From NCBI GenBank assembly GCA_900696645.1, contig CAADGV010000033.1:62001-126000 (forward strand): a DNA stretch of 64,000 nucleotides, in the 5' to 3' direction. The notes beneath the pieces are model-generated. The model ran no database searches and had not been told where the DNA came from. It saw only the letters and a program-made list of their open reading frames with translations. Numbering within the stretch: position 1 is the first letter of the stretch; each line of letters opens with the position of its first letter. This stretch comes from an uncultured Chlorobiota bacterium. GTDB lineage: Bacteria > Bacteroidota > Ignavibacteria > UBA10030 > UBA6906. The position numbers were made by a program, and so were the translations under genes. Positions 1 to 9,111 of the stretch are shown piece by piece.

Positions 1-2
1 TT

Positions 3-833
3 GTTGACGAGTACCTGAACGGCCGGACACCCAACCCGTGCGTTATCTGCAATCGCAAGATCAAGTGGGAAGAGTTAATACGAAAGTCTGATGCGCTCGA
101 CGCAGACTATATCGCGACGGGGCACTATGCGAAAGTACAGTATGACGAGACGACACAGCGTTACTTTGTCTCGCGTGGCCGTGACGAGTCGAAGGACCAA
201 TCATACGCTCTGTGGGGATTGACGCAGGAATCACTTAGCAAGACGCTGTTTCCGCTTGCTGAGATGACAAAGCCGGAGTCCCGCGCGCTCGGCGAGAAGT
301 TCGGCCTTCCGAATATGCAGAAGGGCGAGAGCTACGAAATCTGCTTCATTCCAGACAACAATTATGAACGCTTCCTCAAGGAACGAATTCCACAGCTTGA
401 GAAGCAGGTTTCTGACGGCGATATCGTTCTTGACGGAGAAGTGGTTGGAAAGCATCGCGGATTTCCCTTCTACACAATCGGACAGCGAAAGGGAATCGGC
501 ATCGCCCGGCCTGAACCGCTGTACGTGACCTCTATAGACTCAACTGCAAATCGGATTGAAGTCGGGCTGGAGGACAAGTTGTACGCACGCGGTTTACTCG
601 CCCGCAATGTCAATATGCAGAAGTATGCAGATTGCAGGCAGCCGTTGCGAGTGCACGCGAAAATCCGTTACAAAGACTCGGGCGGCATGGCAACCATCAA
701 GCAGAACGATGACGGCAGAGTTGAAGTAATGTTTGATGAGAAACGTCGCGCCATTACGCCGGGGCAATCGGTTGTGTTCTACGAACAGGATGATATTGTT
801 GGTGGCGGTATCATAGACGCCGTCATCACATAA
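3..833 (+). CDS. mnmA: tRNA-specific 2-thiouridylase MnmA (5' end missing)
   Basis: MnmA transfers sulfur to U34 of Lys, Glu and Gln tRNAs, giving the 2-thiouridine part of mnm5s2U. The reading frame is already open at the left edge and begins inside the family signature GRTPNPCVICN, whose Cys is the catalytic nucleophile; the second active-site Cys lies in YEICFIPD. The N-terminal ATP-pyrophosphatase P-loop lies outside the window, so roughly the first quarter is missing. The central and C-terminal beta domains are intact (GQRKGIGI, then GQSVVFY close to the end). A hairpin plus T-run follows within 55 bases, so this is probably the last gene of its transcript. The SUF operon at 21-29 kb could supply the sulfur relay, which is inference. 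Confidence 0.96.
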   Translation, partial: VDEYLNGRTPNPCVICNRKIKWEELIRKSDALDADYIATGHYAKVQYDETTQRYFVSRGRDESKDQSYALWGLTQESLSKTLFPLAEMTKPESRALGEKFGLPNMQKGESYEICFIPDNNYERFLKERIPQLEKQVSDGDIVLDGEVVGKHRGFPFYTIGQRKGIGIARPEPLYVTSIDSTANRIEVGLEDKLYARGLLARNVNMQKYADCRQPLRVHAKIRYKDSGGMATIKQNDDGRVEVMFDEKRRAITPGQSVVFYEQDDIVGGGIIDAVIT

Positions 834-885
834 CAATTGAAAGGCAGGGCATGCTTCAAGTATGTGAGGCATGTCGTCTTAGTGA

Positions 886-912
886 GTCACCTGAAGGAGG
901 GTGACTTTTTTC
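886..912 (+). terminator. Intrinsic terminator after mnmA
   Basis: GTCACC at 886-891 pairs with GGTGAC at 900-905 around an 8-base loop and is followed at once by six T. It lies between the mnmA stop and the SulP start at 933, so the two genes are probably separate transcripts. Confidence 0.75.
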
Positions 913-932
913 ATTTCCTCAATTATTACACA

Positions 933-3038
933 ATGAACAATTCGATCAGGGAGTACCTCGGGGAATTTCGATTCCCGGAGATTGTCAAATTTGATTTCAC
1001 GCATATCAAAGGAGATTTGGTAGGCGGACTGACGTCTGCAATTGTGGCATTGCCGCTTGCGCTGGGCTTCGGCATTCTCGCATACAACGGAGACCCGCGA
1101 GGAGCTGTTGCCGGATTGTATGGCGCAATCTTTACCGGATTTTTTGCTTCGCTCTTCGGCGGAACTCCCCGGCAAATCACCGGTCCCACCGGCGGCATGA
1201 CGGTGATACTTACGCAATTGTACATCGAGTACGGCGGTGCCGATGCATTACTCGGCGCATGTCTGATTGCCGGCGTGTTGCAGGTTTTGTACGGATTCAT
1301 CAAGGCGGGTAGGTTTATCTCGTTCATCCCTTATCCTGTGATCGTTGGTTTCACGAACGGCATAGCTGTACTCATTTTTCTTCAGCAACTGAATCTCTTT
1401 GCCGGCGCGCCTGTTATCGGATTAGTTACCATTGCCGTTATTGTTGCCTCGCCCTACATTCACAAAAGCCTTCCGAAAGCATTGTTGGGTTTGATTGTAG
1501 GAACTGTAGCAGCTTCCTTTCTCTATTCCAATTGGGAATGGATGAGGCTGGCAGTCGATCCTCACACGTTTGAATTCTCAATCGCTGCAACGCTGAATGT
1601 TATTGGAGAAATCCCCCGCTCGTTTTCAGTGCCGAGTTTTCCTGACAACGACTGGAAAACGTGGTCGAAGCTCTTTCCTGCCGGACTCACGATTTCCCTC
1701 CTTGGCGCATTGGAGACATTGCTTGCCTCGGTTGTTGCCGACAGTGTTACAGGGGATCGCCACAACAGCAATCGTGAGCTTGTCGGGCAGGGAATCGGTA
1801 ATTTTGTCGCCGGATTGTTCGGCGGAATCGCCGGAACGGGAGCAATCGTACGCACGAATGTTAATATCCGTGCCGGCGGCGTAACAAAATTGTCGGGCAT
1901 GTTCCACGCTGTTGTGTTGGTTGTGGTGATGCTTCTTCTGGCATCTCTTGTCGCTACGGTTCCGCTTGTCGTCCTTGCGGGCGTTCTCATGATGACTGCT
2001 ATTGGCATGTTTGAGTGGCGTCCTTTGAAGCTGCTCCCCAAAACGCCGCGCCCCGACGCCATTGTCATGGTAGCTACCATGGTTATTACTGTACTTTCTG
2101 ATCTTATTACGGCTGTACTTGTCGGATTTGCTCTCGCCGGATTCTTGTTCGTGTATCGTATGAGCGAGCTCGGCGTTACCAATCTGCTTGACGAAAAGCA
2201 CGCTGACCGTTTGCCAAACGAGCAGGAGGAGACACTCAGAAAACACAAGATTGTGGCCTACGATATTGAAGGGCCGCTGTTCTTCGGCGCTGCGAAGAAT
2301 TTCGTCAAGGAAATTGAGGAGGAATCCGACTACAAAATCATCATTCTCAATATGGAAAGCGTCCCCGTAATCGATACAACAGGAGCTGTTGCTATTGAAG
2401 AAATTGTTGATCGACTGAACAGAGATAAAAAGAAGATTATCATTGCAGGGTTGAGGAAAGAAGTGCGCATCGTGCTGCACCGACTGGGTATCACGCAGAA
2501 AATCGGCGTCGGCAACTTTGCAGTTGATATGCACAGGGCAACTCAGTATGCTGTCAGTTACGCCTCCGGCCAAGCAGAACGGGTTCATCTCGGGCGGTAT
2601 CTTGCGCAGGATCTGATTATGCTTGATGTCAACGTCGCGTCGAAGGAAGAGTTGTTTGCCCGGATGGCTGCGCGAGCCTTCAAGCTCGGATATGTGTCGA
2701 ACAAGGCTGAATTTCTCAAGGGTTTGTGGGAGAGGGAGGAAGCAGGCTCCACGGGGTTCGAGAACGGCGTTGCTATCCCTCATGCTTTTTCCGGCTCAGC
2801 GGAACGTATAATTGTCATCATTGCGCGGCTTGCGGAACCCATCGCATACGAAACACTTGACGGAAAGCCCGTCTCCCTTGTGTTCATGATAACTGCGCCC
2901 GACCAGAATGAGTACCTTCGCACACTGTCGTTGCTGGCCAAAATGCTGAAGAACCCCGGCATCATCGAACAGCTTCAAGCTGCCAACGAGCCTCATGAAG
3001 TGTTCGACATACTCGCTCATCGGGCCGATGATGTTTGA
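933..3038 (+). CDS. SulP anion transporter with STAS and PTS EIIA domains
   Basis: This is a 701-residue inner-membrane SulP/SLC26 permease, a family carrying sulfate, bicarbonate or other anions. The N-terminal about 400 residues are hydrophobic and start with the SulP signature (GDLVGGLTSAIVALPLALGFG). A cytosolic STAS domain covers about 440-530, and a PTS EIIA (fructose/Ntr type) domain about 553-695, with the phosphorylatable His in AIPHAF at residue 617. SulP-STAS is common, whereas EIIA at the C-terminus implies control by phosphotransfer. I chose ATG 933 rather than an upstream in-frame start at 837, because the extra 32 residues would cross the terminator hairpin and are not SulP-like. 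The substrate cannot be read from the sequence; no carbonic anhydrase gene is adjacent. Confidence 0.9.
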   Translation: MNNSIREYLGEFRFPEIVKFDFTHIKGDLVGGLTSAIVALPLALGFGILAYNGDPRGAVAGLYGAIFTGFFASLFGGTPRQITGPTGGMTVILTQLYIEYGGADALLGACLIAGVLQVLYGFIKAGRFISFIPYPVIVGFTNGIAVLIFLQQLNLFAGAPVIGLVTIAVIVASPYIHKSLPKALLGLIVGTVAASFLYSNWEWMRLAVDPHTFEFSIAATLNVIGEIPRSFSVPSFPDNDWKTWSKLFPAGLTISLLGALETLLASVVADSVTGDRHNSNRELVGQGIGNFVAGLFGGIAGTGAIVRTNVNIRAGGVTKLSGMFHAVVLVVVMLLLASLVATVPLVVLAGVLMMTAIGMFEWRPLKLLPKTPRPDAIVMVATMVITVLSDLITAVLVGFALAGFLFVYRMSELGVTNLLDEKHADRLPNEQEETLRKHKIVAYDIEGPLFFGAAKNFVKEIEEESDYKIIILNMESVPVIDTTGAVAIEEIVDRLNRDKKKIIIAGLRKEVRIVLHRLGITQKIGVGNFAVDMHRATQYAVSYASGQAERVHLGRYLAQDLIMLDVNVASKEELFARMAARAFKLGYVSNKAEFLKGLWEREEAGSTGFENGVAIPHAFSGSAERIIVIIARLAEPIAYETLDGKPVSLVFMITAPDQNEYLRTLSLLAKMLKNPGIIEQLQAANEPHEVFDILAHRADDV

Positions 3039-3089
3039 TTGTGATTCCCAATCGAGTTTTCTATATTCCATCCAACCATTTGCCCTAAT

Positions 3090-3323
3090 ATGAAGATCAC
3101 ACCAAAAACAGTTGCCGTGTACGGCTACATCAGCATTCCGGTTATGTTGATTATGCTTGCCTTGTTGTGGTTCAGGATTGTGCCCGAAACATTTACCATC
3201 CCGTTCTTCAGCATTGCGCTCGGGTTATTTCTTGTACGAATCTTCCTCCGGATTCAGCTTGTGCGTAGCGAACGTCGGGCGCTTGAGGCAAAAAGGCAGG
3301 GGCAAAACCCGGTCGGGAATTAA
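3090..3323 (+). CDS. Small two-helix membrane protein, unknown function
   Basis: A 77-residue protein with two predicted membrane segments (about 8-27 and 34-54) and a basic, Arg-rich C-terminal tail (RRALEAKRQ) that should lie in the cytosol. It sits 51 bases after the SulP transporter and 24 bases before a membrane glycosyltransferase, all in one direction, so it may share their transcript. I do not recognise the family. The open frame, the start after a short gap and the clear topology support a real gene. Confidence 0.6.
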   Translation: MKITPKTVAVYGYISIPVMLIMLALLWFRIVPETFTIPFFSIALGLFLVRIFLRIQLVRSERRALEAKRQGQNPVGN

Positions 3324-3347
3324 CATCTTTTCCGGACACAGAACCTC

Positions 3348-4559
3348 ATGCAATTCCTCTCCCCACTCAGGATAGCCCTGCTCGCCGGAGCAGCGAGTTT
3401 GTTGTTTTCATTTTTTCTTTTCCCGCTCATTGCGGATTCACAAAACGTGAATCCTGATCCCGACCGCTTCGGTGAAGTTGCCCTCAATATTGCAAACGGG
3501 AATGGATTTGTGTATGAAAAAGGCGGCTCACCGGTTCTTGAACGAACGCCGCTGTACACATTCATCGTTGCCGGACTGTTCACAGTTACAGGCGGATATT
3601 CAGTTGTCGCTGTTCAGATCTATCAGGCTATTCTGCACGGGCTGGCATCGTTTGTTGTTTTTGCGATAGTTGCGAGACTTTTAGACCGACCGACTGCAAT
3701 TGTCTGTCAGTTGATTGTTGCTTTGCATCCGATTGTGTTATGGTATACCGCCCGAATCTGGGTGGAAACCACACACACATTTCTGTTTGTGTTGATTGCG
3801 TACTTGTTGTTACTGTTTTTCGAATCCGCGACCTTCAAACGCGGAATGCTGTTGGGCTTCCTAATCGGGTTATCGTGTTTAGTGAAGCCTGTTCTTTTGC
3901 TGTTTCCTGTTATTGTCGTAGTCTTGGCGATGAACCGCTTCGGGAAACAGTCGTACAGGGTTGGGATTACAGTTCTGGTAACTACCATTGTTGTCATCAT
4001 GCCCTGGACGCTGCGCAACTATGCTGTCAGCGGTCGGTTTGTTGCGGTCAACACATCGTTGGGCTTCAACCTGATTCAGGGCACTGTCATTGGCGAGAAT
4101 TGGCCTTCGGTCGGTATGGGCATTCTCGACTACTGGGAAAAAGGGAAAGACCGAGCAGATGCGATTCTATCCCCGCACGGACTTACGTGGGAAAGCGTCG
4201 AAGGGGACGCACTACTAACACGCGCAAGTTTTGATTCAGACAACATCTCTCCCGGCAAAGTTGTGTGGAGATTCGTGGCAAACTCTGTAACATTCTGGTA
4301 CTTGAGTGAATCGGTTGCGAAGTCGGTTTTCTTAGGGATACTGCAACTACCTCTTTTGCTTGCAGGAATTTTGTCCTTCACTCTGATGGACAGCAAAATA
4401 CGAAGGGCCTTTCTGCCCCTTGCATTGCTTTTCGCCTATTATGCGTTTGTCCACGGATTCATTGTTGGTTGGGGGAGATATTCGATGCCGTTGATTCCGC
4501 TTCTTATTGTTCTTTCGGCACCGCTTGTTTCGCGCTATTTCAGCCACTCGAAGACATGA
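3348..4559 (+). CDS. Glycosyltransferase family 39-like membrane protein
   Basis: A 403-residue polytopic protein of the GT-C fold (PMT/ArnT/dolichyl-phosphate-mannose family). After the first helix comes the periplasmic loop typical of the family, with acidic residues (PDPDRFGEVA) where the catalytic Asp is expected, then LERTPLYTFIVAG and about ten further helices. Such enzymes transfer a sugar from a polyprenyl phosphate to lipid or protein acceptors on the outer face of the inner membrane. Donor and acceptor are unknown. The stop overlaps the next start as ATGA, which indicates translational coupling with the GNAT gene. Confidence 0.72.
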   Translation: MQFLSPLRIALLAGAASLLFSFFLFPLIADSQNVNPDPDRFGEVALNIANGNGFVYEKGGSPVLERTPLYTFIVAGLFTVTGGYSVVAVQIYQAILHGLASFVVFAIVARLLDRPTAIVCQLIVALHPIVLWYTARIWVETTHTFLFVLIAYLLLLFFESATFKRGMLLGFLIGLSCLVKPVLLLFPVIVVVLAMNRFGKQSYRVGITVLVTTIVVIMPWTLRNYAVSGRFVAVNTSLGFNLIQGTVIGENWPSVGMGILDYWEKGKDRADAILSPHGLTWESVEGDALLTRASFDSDNISPGKVVWRFVANSVTFWYLSESVAKSVFLGILQLPLLLAGILSFTLMDSKIRRAFLPLALLFAYYAFVHGFIVGWGRYSMPLIPLLIVLSAPLVSRYFSHSKT

Positions 4560-5197
4560 TTTCACTTTTTGAAGAATTCAGTTCGCTTCACGAAACTCTT
4601 CCCCGGAAGCTTGAGTCGCAACGGCTTGTGCTTCGATGCTACCAGATCACTGACGTGCCTTCGATAAGAGCCATGCTCGATGCGAATAAAGAAAGGCTGA
4701 AAAACGAATTCCCCGCACGAGTGAAACGGGTTCGTTCAACAGAAGATGTTGAAGCGTTTGTGTGGCAAGTCCGCCAGCTCTGGGATGTGAGAGAGGCATT
4801 TCACTTCTCAATTTGGGAAAAACAGCAGCAGTCGTATGTGGGAGAAGTTTTCATAGCGTGCATTTCGTGGCTGGTTCCGAAAGGTGATGTCGGGTATTTT
4901 GTTGTGAGGCAGTATGAAGGTCAAGGGATGATCACGGAAGCTGTGAGCGCAATACTACCGTTTGCCTTTGACGGGCTTCAAATGAATAAGTTGCAGATAA
5001 GGTGTCCGGTGGACAATCTTCGAAGCCAGAGAGTTGCGGAGCGCTCAGGTTTCAAAATCGAAGGAGTATTGAGGAATGATCACGTGAACAACGACGGACA
5101 CATGCCGCTTGACATAGTGTACTACGGCATGACTCCTGCTGATTACCGGAAGATTGAAAGGAAGCCTCCCGATTTTGGGAAGCTTCCATTGAAGTGA
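4556..5197 (+). CDS. GNAT acetyltransferase, RimJ/RimL type
   Basis: A 213-residue cytosolic N-acetyltransferase. The layout matches RimJ/RimL: an N-terminal LESQRLVLRCYQ strand, the acetyl-CoA loop around YEGQGMITEAV, and the C-terminal NLRSQRVAERSGFKIEGVLR motif. The start is the ATG in the ATGA overlap with the glycosyltransferase. An in-frame start 29 residues upstream would lie inside that gene and lacks family similarity. The substrate is unknown and may be a ribosomal protein N-terminus, an amino sugar or an antibiotic. Confidence 0.85.
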   Translation: MISLFEEFSSLHETLPRKLESQRLVLRCYQITDVPSIRAMLDANKERLKNEFPARVKRVRSTEDVEAFVWQVRQLWDVREAFHFSIWEKQQQSYVGEVFIACISWLVPKGDVGYFVVRQYEGQGMITEAVSAILPFAFDGLQMNKLQIRCPVDNLRSQRVAERSGFKIEGVLRNDHVNNDGHMPLDIVYYGMTPADYRKIERKPPDFGKLPLK

Positions 5198-5548
5198 CTA
5201 TTGTCGGTGTTTCTTACTCGCGACGAAGTAGAAGAGAATCAACCCGATGCCCCCGAATGTTGCAATGAGGCCGGGAAACACGCCATCATTGAACCAGAGT
5301 GATTCTGTCAACAATATGCCAAGCATGATTGCCAGGCCGACACCGATGAGTACCATTCCCCACTTAAGAGAACTCAGGGGGTCTATCCTAAACGCATTGC
5401 GTTCGTACAACGATTTGATCTCTTCAGCTTTCAATCCCCTCTCGATCATTGACATTCGTTCCTTGTGCCGGGTGAGAACAATTGATCCCCAAATTCCTCC
5501 GATTGTGAGGAAAAAGGCCAGGGGTATGAGAAGTTCCGGACCGTCCAT
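5198..5548 (-). CDS. Small membrane protein, DUF6249-like
   Basis: A 116-residue protein with three hydrophobic segments: about 5-25 (LLIPLAFFLTIGG), 65-85 and 92-110. A charged stretch between them (HKERMSMIERGLKAEEI) is typical of small FCB membrane proteins annotated DUF6249. The start at 5548 is preceded by a good ribosome site (AGAAAGGA). A longer frame reaching 5701 adds 51 polar residues without that support. The gene is divergent from the sigma factor gene at 5730. Its function is unknown; the neighbourhood suggests envelope stress regulation. Confidence 0.7.
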   Translation of the reverse strand: MDGPELLIPLAFFLTIGGIWGSIVLTRHKERMSMIERGLKAEEIKSLYERNAFRIDPLSSLKWGMVLIGVGLAIMLGILLTESLWFNDGVFPGLIATFGGIGLILFYFVASKKHRQ

Positions 5549-5729
5549 TGTGCTTGTTCCTTTCTGAATGTGTGTATGCGAATGGTTTGAATCCCTGTTT
5601 GCTGGTTTAGACTGCGGAAGTTTTGGCAAGGTTTCAACAAACTGCTTCGCGTACAGCTTTCTTCTGGTGAAACTATTGTGCGGATTTTGAAGTCTAACCA
5701 ATAAACTGAACCTAAACTACGGGCAACTT

Positions 5730-6305
5730 TTGAGGTCACCGGAAAACGAAATCATCGAACAGATCCGAAAAGGGGATGTACGGAAGTATGCCGCGTTGGT
5801 AGACCGGCACAAAGACCGGGCGTTCACGCTTGCGTTCCGGCTTGTTCAGGATAGGGAGGAGGCGGAGGAGTTGGTTCAGGACGCGTTTACGAGAGCATAT
5901 CGCAGTTTAGAGCAGTTTCGGGGAGATGCGAAATTCAGTACATGGCTCTACCGGATTGTGTACAATCTTTGTATGACGAGAGTAACGAGGCGCAAGACCC
6001 GACCGGAATCTCTCGACCGCTATGAAGCGGAAACTCATCATGAGCGGTTTGTGGATGATGATGAACCCGGAATTGACGAGCAAATGGAGAACGAGGATTT
6101 CAAGAATATTATCCTGGAGGAAGTGAACCGCTTGCCGGAACCCTACCGTGCGGCTGTTGCGCTCTTCTATCTGCAGGAAATGAGCTATGACGAAATGACG
6201 AATGTGCTGCAACTTCCCCTCGGTACGGTCAAGACAAATCTATTCAGGGCAAGAAATCTCTTGCGTGAACGAATGAGTATCCGGCTGAAAGGAGAGATGG
6301 CGTGA
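5730..6305 (+). CDS. ECF RNA polymerase sigma factor
   Basis: A 191-residue group IV sigma factor. Region 2, which binds -10 DNA and core enzyme, is seen in EEAEELVQDAFTRAYRSL and the downstream KFSTWLYRIVYN. Region 4 (-35 binding helix-turn-helix) is seen in LPEPYRAAVALFYLQ through LGTVKTNLFRARNLL. The start is a TTG; I see no ATG upstream in frame. The final bases GTGA are both its stop and the start of an anti-sigma gene, the usual sigma/anti-sigma arrangement. The signal it answers to is unknown. Confidence 0.93.
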   Translation: MRSPENEIIEQIRKGDVRKYAALVDRHKDRAFTLAFRLVQDREEAEELVQDAFTRAYRSLEQFRGDAKFSTWLYRIVYNLCMTRVTRRKTRPESLDRYEAETHHERFVDDDEPGIDEQMENEDFKNIILEEVNRLPEPYRAAVALFYLQEMSYDEMTNVLQLPLGTVKTNLFRARNLLRERMSIRLKGEMA

Positions 6306-6856
6306 ACAACAATCATATAACAAATGAACAAATGCAAATGCTTGTTGACGGACTCCTTCCCTCAAGCGAGGCAGGAAGTGTGCAACGGCATCTCAACACA
6401 TGCACACGTTGCACAATTGGTTACAAAAGGCTGGTTGGAGTTCACGATGCTCTGAAGAACATGCCCGCGGAACATGTCAGATCCGACTTCACGCAAGCTA
6501 TCCTTGGGAAATTGGGTATTGTGCCGAAAACACCGTTTCTTTTCAGGCTTGCGGAGAATCTCGCTTATGCCTTTGCGTTGATGATCGTGCTCGGCATCAT
6601 GCTTTCGGTATTCACGATTACGGGGGTGCTCAATACACAACAACTCCAGCAAACGCAAAGCGCCATTGGAGAGGTCAGCGGGAAAATAGGCTCAAGTATG
6701 AACTCGTTCCTCAACGTGTTAACAGCGGCGCTGCAATCGTACCTGCCATTTGTGTTCGGAAGCGGAAGTCTGAAGATTGCCCTGATGGGAACAGTTATCG
6801 TCGGAATGCTTGCACTTGCCGACAGGATGGTGAGAAGGCGAGTCCTTCGTCAGTAG
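6302..6856 (+). CDS. Membrane-anchored zinc-finger anti-sigma factor
   Basis: A 184-residue protein that should sequester the upstream ECF factor. The N-terminal about 60 residues hold the zinc-binding anti-sigma pattern H30-x3-C34-x2-C37. One membrane segment follows at about 85-108 and a second at about 145-165. The GTG start overlaps the sigma stop by four bases, which implies coupled translation and a fixed ratio of the two proteins. The short loop between the helices is probably the periplasmic sensing or cleavage region, which is inference. Confidence 0.88.
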   Translation: MNNNHITNEQMQMLVDGLLPSSEAGSVQRHLNTCTRCTIGYKRLVGVHDALKNMPAEHVRSDFTQAILGKLGIVPKTPFLFRLAENLAYAFALMIVLGIMLSVFTITGVLNTQQLQQTQSAIGEVSGKIGSSMNSFLNVLTAALQSYLPFVFGSGSLKIALMGTVIVGMLALADRMVRRRVLRQ

Positions 6857-6861
6857 ATTAT

Positions 6862-7164
6862 CTACTTCGCGGCACTAAGATACTTGACTTCAACCCGCCC
6901 GAGCATTTCGGCCCAATGCACGGTGTTTTTCGGCAGATCAATCCGGTCGCCGGGCTTCATCAGCCATTCGCCGCGATCCGTACCGAGTTTCATTTGTCCC
7001 TGTACGATAACGATAAAATCGTCAAAGTCATGCTTGTGGCGGCCGTATTTCGTGCCGGGAACGTCCGAATATACCTCCCATTCAAGCCCTTGTTTTTGGA
7101 GAATAGAAGTCAACTCTTCCAGTGTCGGTTTCTTCAGTTTTGAAATGTGTACAACATCCAGCAT
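6862..7164 (-). CDS. Cupin-fold small protein
   Basis: A 100-residue single-domain cupin. Motif 1 is YGRHKHDFDDFIVIVQG, with two His and acidic residues as possible metal ligands; motif 2 is KPGDRIDLPKNTVHW. It is convergent with the anti-sigma gene and 12 bases downstream of bshA, so it is probably the second gene of that transcript. Small cupins include isomerases, dioxygenases and sugar-binding regulators, and nothing here picks between them. Confidence 0.8.
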   Translation of the reverse strand: MLDVVHISKLKKPTLEELTSILQKQGLEWEVYSDVPGTKYGRHKHDFDDFIVIVQGQMKLGTDRGEWLMKPGDRIDLPKNTVHWAEMLGRVEVKYLSAAK

Positions 7165-7176
7165 AGCAAATCCTGA

Positions 7177-8334
7177 TCAGTTTTGAAATGCAAATCCCGT
7201 AACGGGTGTGGATTGAATATCCCCCCGGCATTGTTCATAGTAGGCCTCATACTGGTTGACGATTTTGTGAACATCAAAATGATCAACTGCGCGTTTGCGG
7301 GCTGCTTGGGCGAAGAGCCGGTGGCGTGCTTCGTTTGTGAGAAGTTCGATGGCATAGCGCGCCATGCGGTCAATGTCCCCGATTTCCGCAATGTATCCTG
7401 TTTCACCGTGTACCTGGAGTTCGGGAAGGCCGCCGACACTCGATGAGACGACAGGGACTTCGCAAGCCATCGCTTCAAGAGCTGACAGCCCGAAACTCTC
7501 CGACTGGCTCGGCATCAGAAACAAATCCGCCGCCGAAAGAATCGGGACGAGTTCAAGTTGTTTGCCAAGAAACTTCACATTCTTCTGAATTCCAAGCTCA
7601 CGCACAAGAAGTTCACATGCCGACCTGTCCGGCCCGTCTCCCACAAGAATAAGTTTTGAAGGGACTTTCTTCAGTACCTCGTTGAAAATCCTGATTACGT
7701 CCTGGACGCGTTTTACCGCCCTGAAGTTTGAGATGTGCATCAAGACTTTCTCACCCTTTGGGGCGAACTTGCCGCACACCTCATCGGAAGGAATGCGCCG
7801 GTATTTTTCTGTATCGACGAAATTCGGGATCACGGTAATATCCTTCTCAATCCCGAAATTCGTTACTGTTTTTTCACGAAGAAACCGGGAAACAGCCGTG
7901 ACTCCGTCACTCCGTTCAATGCTGAATTTCATGACAGGGAGAAAACTCGGCTCAAGTCCCACAAGCGTAATATCAGTGCCGTGAAGCGTTGTTACGATCT
8001 TAAGGCCGTTATTGACAATTTCCCTCGCAAGATAGGCGCTTGTTGCGTGCGGAATGGCATAATGTGCGTGAATAATGTCGAGCTTCTCGAATCTGGCAAC
8101 TTCCACCATTTTGCTTGCCAGCGCAGGAGTATACAAAGGAAACTCGAATACAGGATACGAAGCCATCTCCACTTCATGATAGTACACATTGCCAATGTAT
8201 CCGTCCAATCTCATAGGCATTGCGTAGCTGATGAAGTGAATTTGATGACCCTTGTCCGCAAGCGCTTTCCCAAGTTCGGTCGCAACGACTCCGCTGCCGC
8301 CATACGTGGGGTAACACACCATTCCGATTTTCAT
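7177..8334 (-). CDS. bshA: N-acetyl-alpha-D-glucosaminyl L-malate synthase BshA
   Basis: A 385-residue GT4 glycosyltransferase that joins GlcNAc from UDP-GlcNAc to L-malate, the first step of bacillithiol synthesis. The N-terminus MKIGMVCYPTYGGSGVV with ATELGKALADKGH is characteristic of BshA. The C-terminal Rossmann domain has the nucleotide-sugar-binding E-x7-E region (SESFGLSALEAMACEVPVV). The start at 8334 gives the expected length; 31 upstream residues in frame are not conserved. Bacillithiol occurs in many Bacteroidota as well as Firmicutes. The deacetylase and ligase (BshB, BshC) are not in the window. A thiol cofactor fits the iron-sulfur and oxygen-defence genes nearby. Confidence 0.92.
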   Translation of the reverse strand: MKIGMVCYPTYGGSGVVATELGKALADKGHQIHFISYAMPMRLDGYIGNVYYHEVEMASYPVFEFPLYTPALASKMVEVARFEKLDIIHAHYAIPHATSAYLAREIVNNGLKIVTTLHGTDITLVGLEPSFLPVMKFSIERSDGVTAVSRFLREKTVTNFGIEKDITVIPNFVDTEKYRRIPSDEVCGKFAPKGEKVLMHISNFRAVKRVQDVIRIFNEVLKKVPSKLILVGDGPDRSACELLVRELGIQKNVKFLGKQLELVPILSAADLFLMPSQSESFGLSALEAMACEVPVVSSSVGGLPELQVHGETGYIAEIGDIDRMARYAIELLTNEARHRLFAQAARKRAVDHFDVHKIVNQYEAYYEQCRGDIQSTPVTGFAFQN

Positions 8335-8497
8335 AGATGAGATTCCTTGTGCCGATGAAGATAGTGAGTGAAGTACTAATCTGCAAGAAATACTTTGAAA
8401 ACTTTGATTGCGGCAGTAAGCACGCATAAGTCAGAAACACCCTGTTTTGAAGGATGTTCACCTTTGTGTGTTGACTGCAAACCCATTATCTTAAGCC

Positions 8498-9106
8498 ATG
8501 GACGACGAATACAAAACGATTGCAGCCCGAACCCGCAGTGAAACGAAAGTACGGGGCTCGCGGTTCATCGCGAACGTACTGCCGGTTTCAACAACGGCGG
8601 ATACCGAAAGATTCCTTGCCGAAATTCGAAAGGAATTCTGGGATGCAACCCATAACTGTTTTGCCTACAAGCTGGGTGCTGACGGCAGGCGATTCCGCTT
8701 CAACGATGACGGCGAGCCGGGCGGAAGTGCAGGCAAGCCGATCCTATCAACTATTGAAAAACGCGGGCTTACCGATGTTCTTGTTGTTGTTACCCGATAT
8801 TTTGGAGGAACGAAATTAGGCGTTGGCGGTCTCGTGCGTGCCTACGGAGACGCGGCGGAAGCTGCTTTGGCAAAGGCAGGTATTGTCACGAAGTACATTC
8901 TGCAAACCGTCGAAGCGACGTTTCCCCATTCTCACATCAGCAATGTAATGCATGTTGTGTCCAAGATGGATGCCCGGATTGTCGAAACAGTGTACGATGA
9001 GGATGTTCACCTCACACTCGCGATTCGTCGTTCGAAAGAAGAAGAACTCAAAACCTCACTTGTGCATCACACCTCAGGGAACATTGCCCTGAAAGTCGCG
9101 CTGTAA
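8498..9106 (+). CDS. IMPACT/YigZ-family protein
   Basis: A 202-residue protein with the UPF0029 (IMPACT N-terminal) domain. It contains GEPGGSAGKPIL and the hallmark RYFGGTKLGVGGLVRAYGDAA at about 97-120, then the ferredoxin-like C-terminal domain (about 130-200) of the bacterial YigZ branch. Its role is unsettled; eukaryotic IMPACT regulates translation under starvation. It is divergent from bshA and convergent with ackA. The length matches the family. Confidence 0.9.
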   Translation: MDDEYKTIAARTRSETKVRGSRFIANVLPVSTTADTERFLAEIRKEFWDATHNCFAYKLGADGRRFRFNDDGEPGGSAGKPILSTIEKRGLTDVLVVVTRYFGGTKLGVGGLVRAYGDAAEAALAKAGIVTKYILQTVEATFPHSHISNVMHVVSKMDARIVETVYDEDVHLTLAIRRSKEEELKTSLVHHTSGNIALKVAL

Positions 9107-9111
9107 TGGCA

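Noticed and set aside
1562..2783. Long open frames on the minus strand of the SulP gene
   Set aside because: They are antisense to a clearly conserved transporter, have low-complexity Ser/Arg/Asn products and no ribosome sites.
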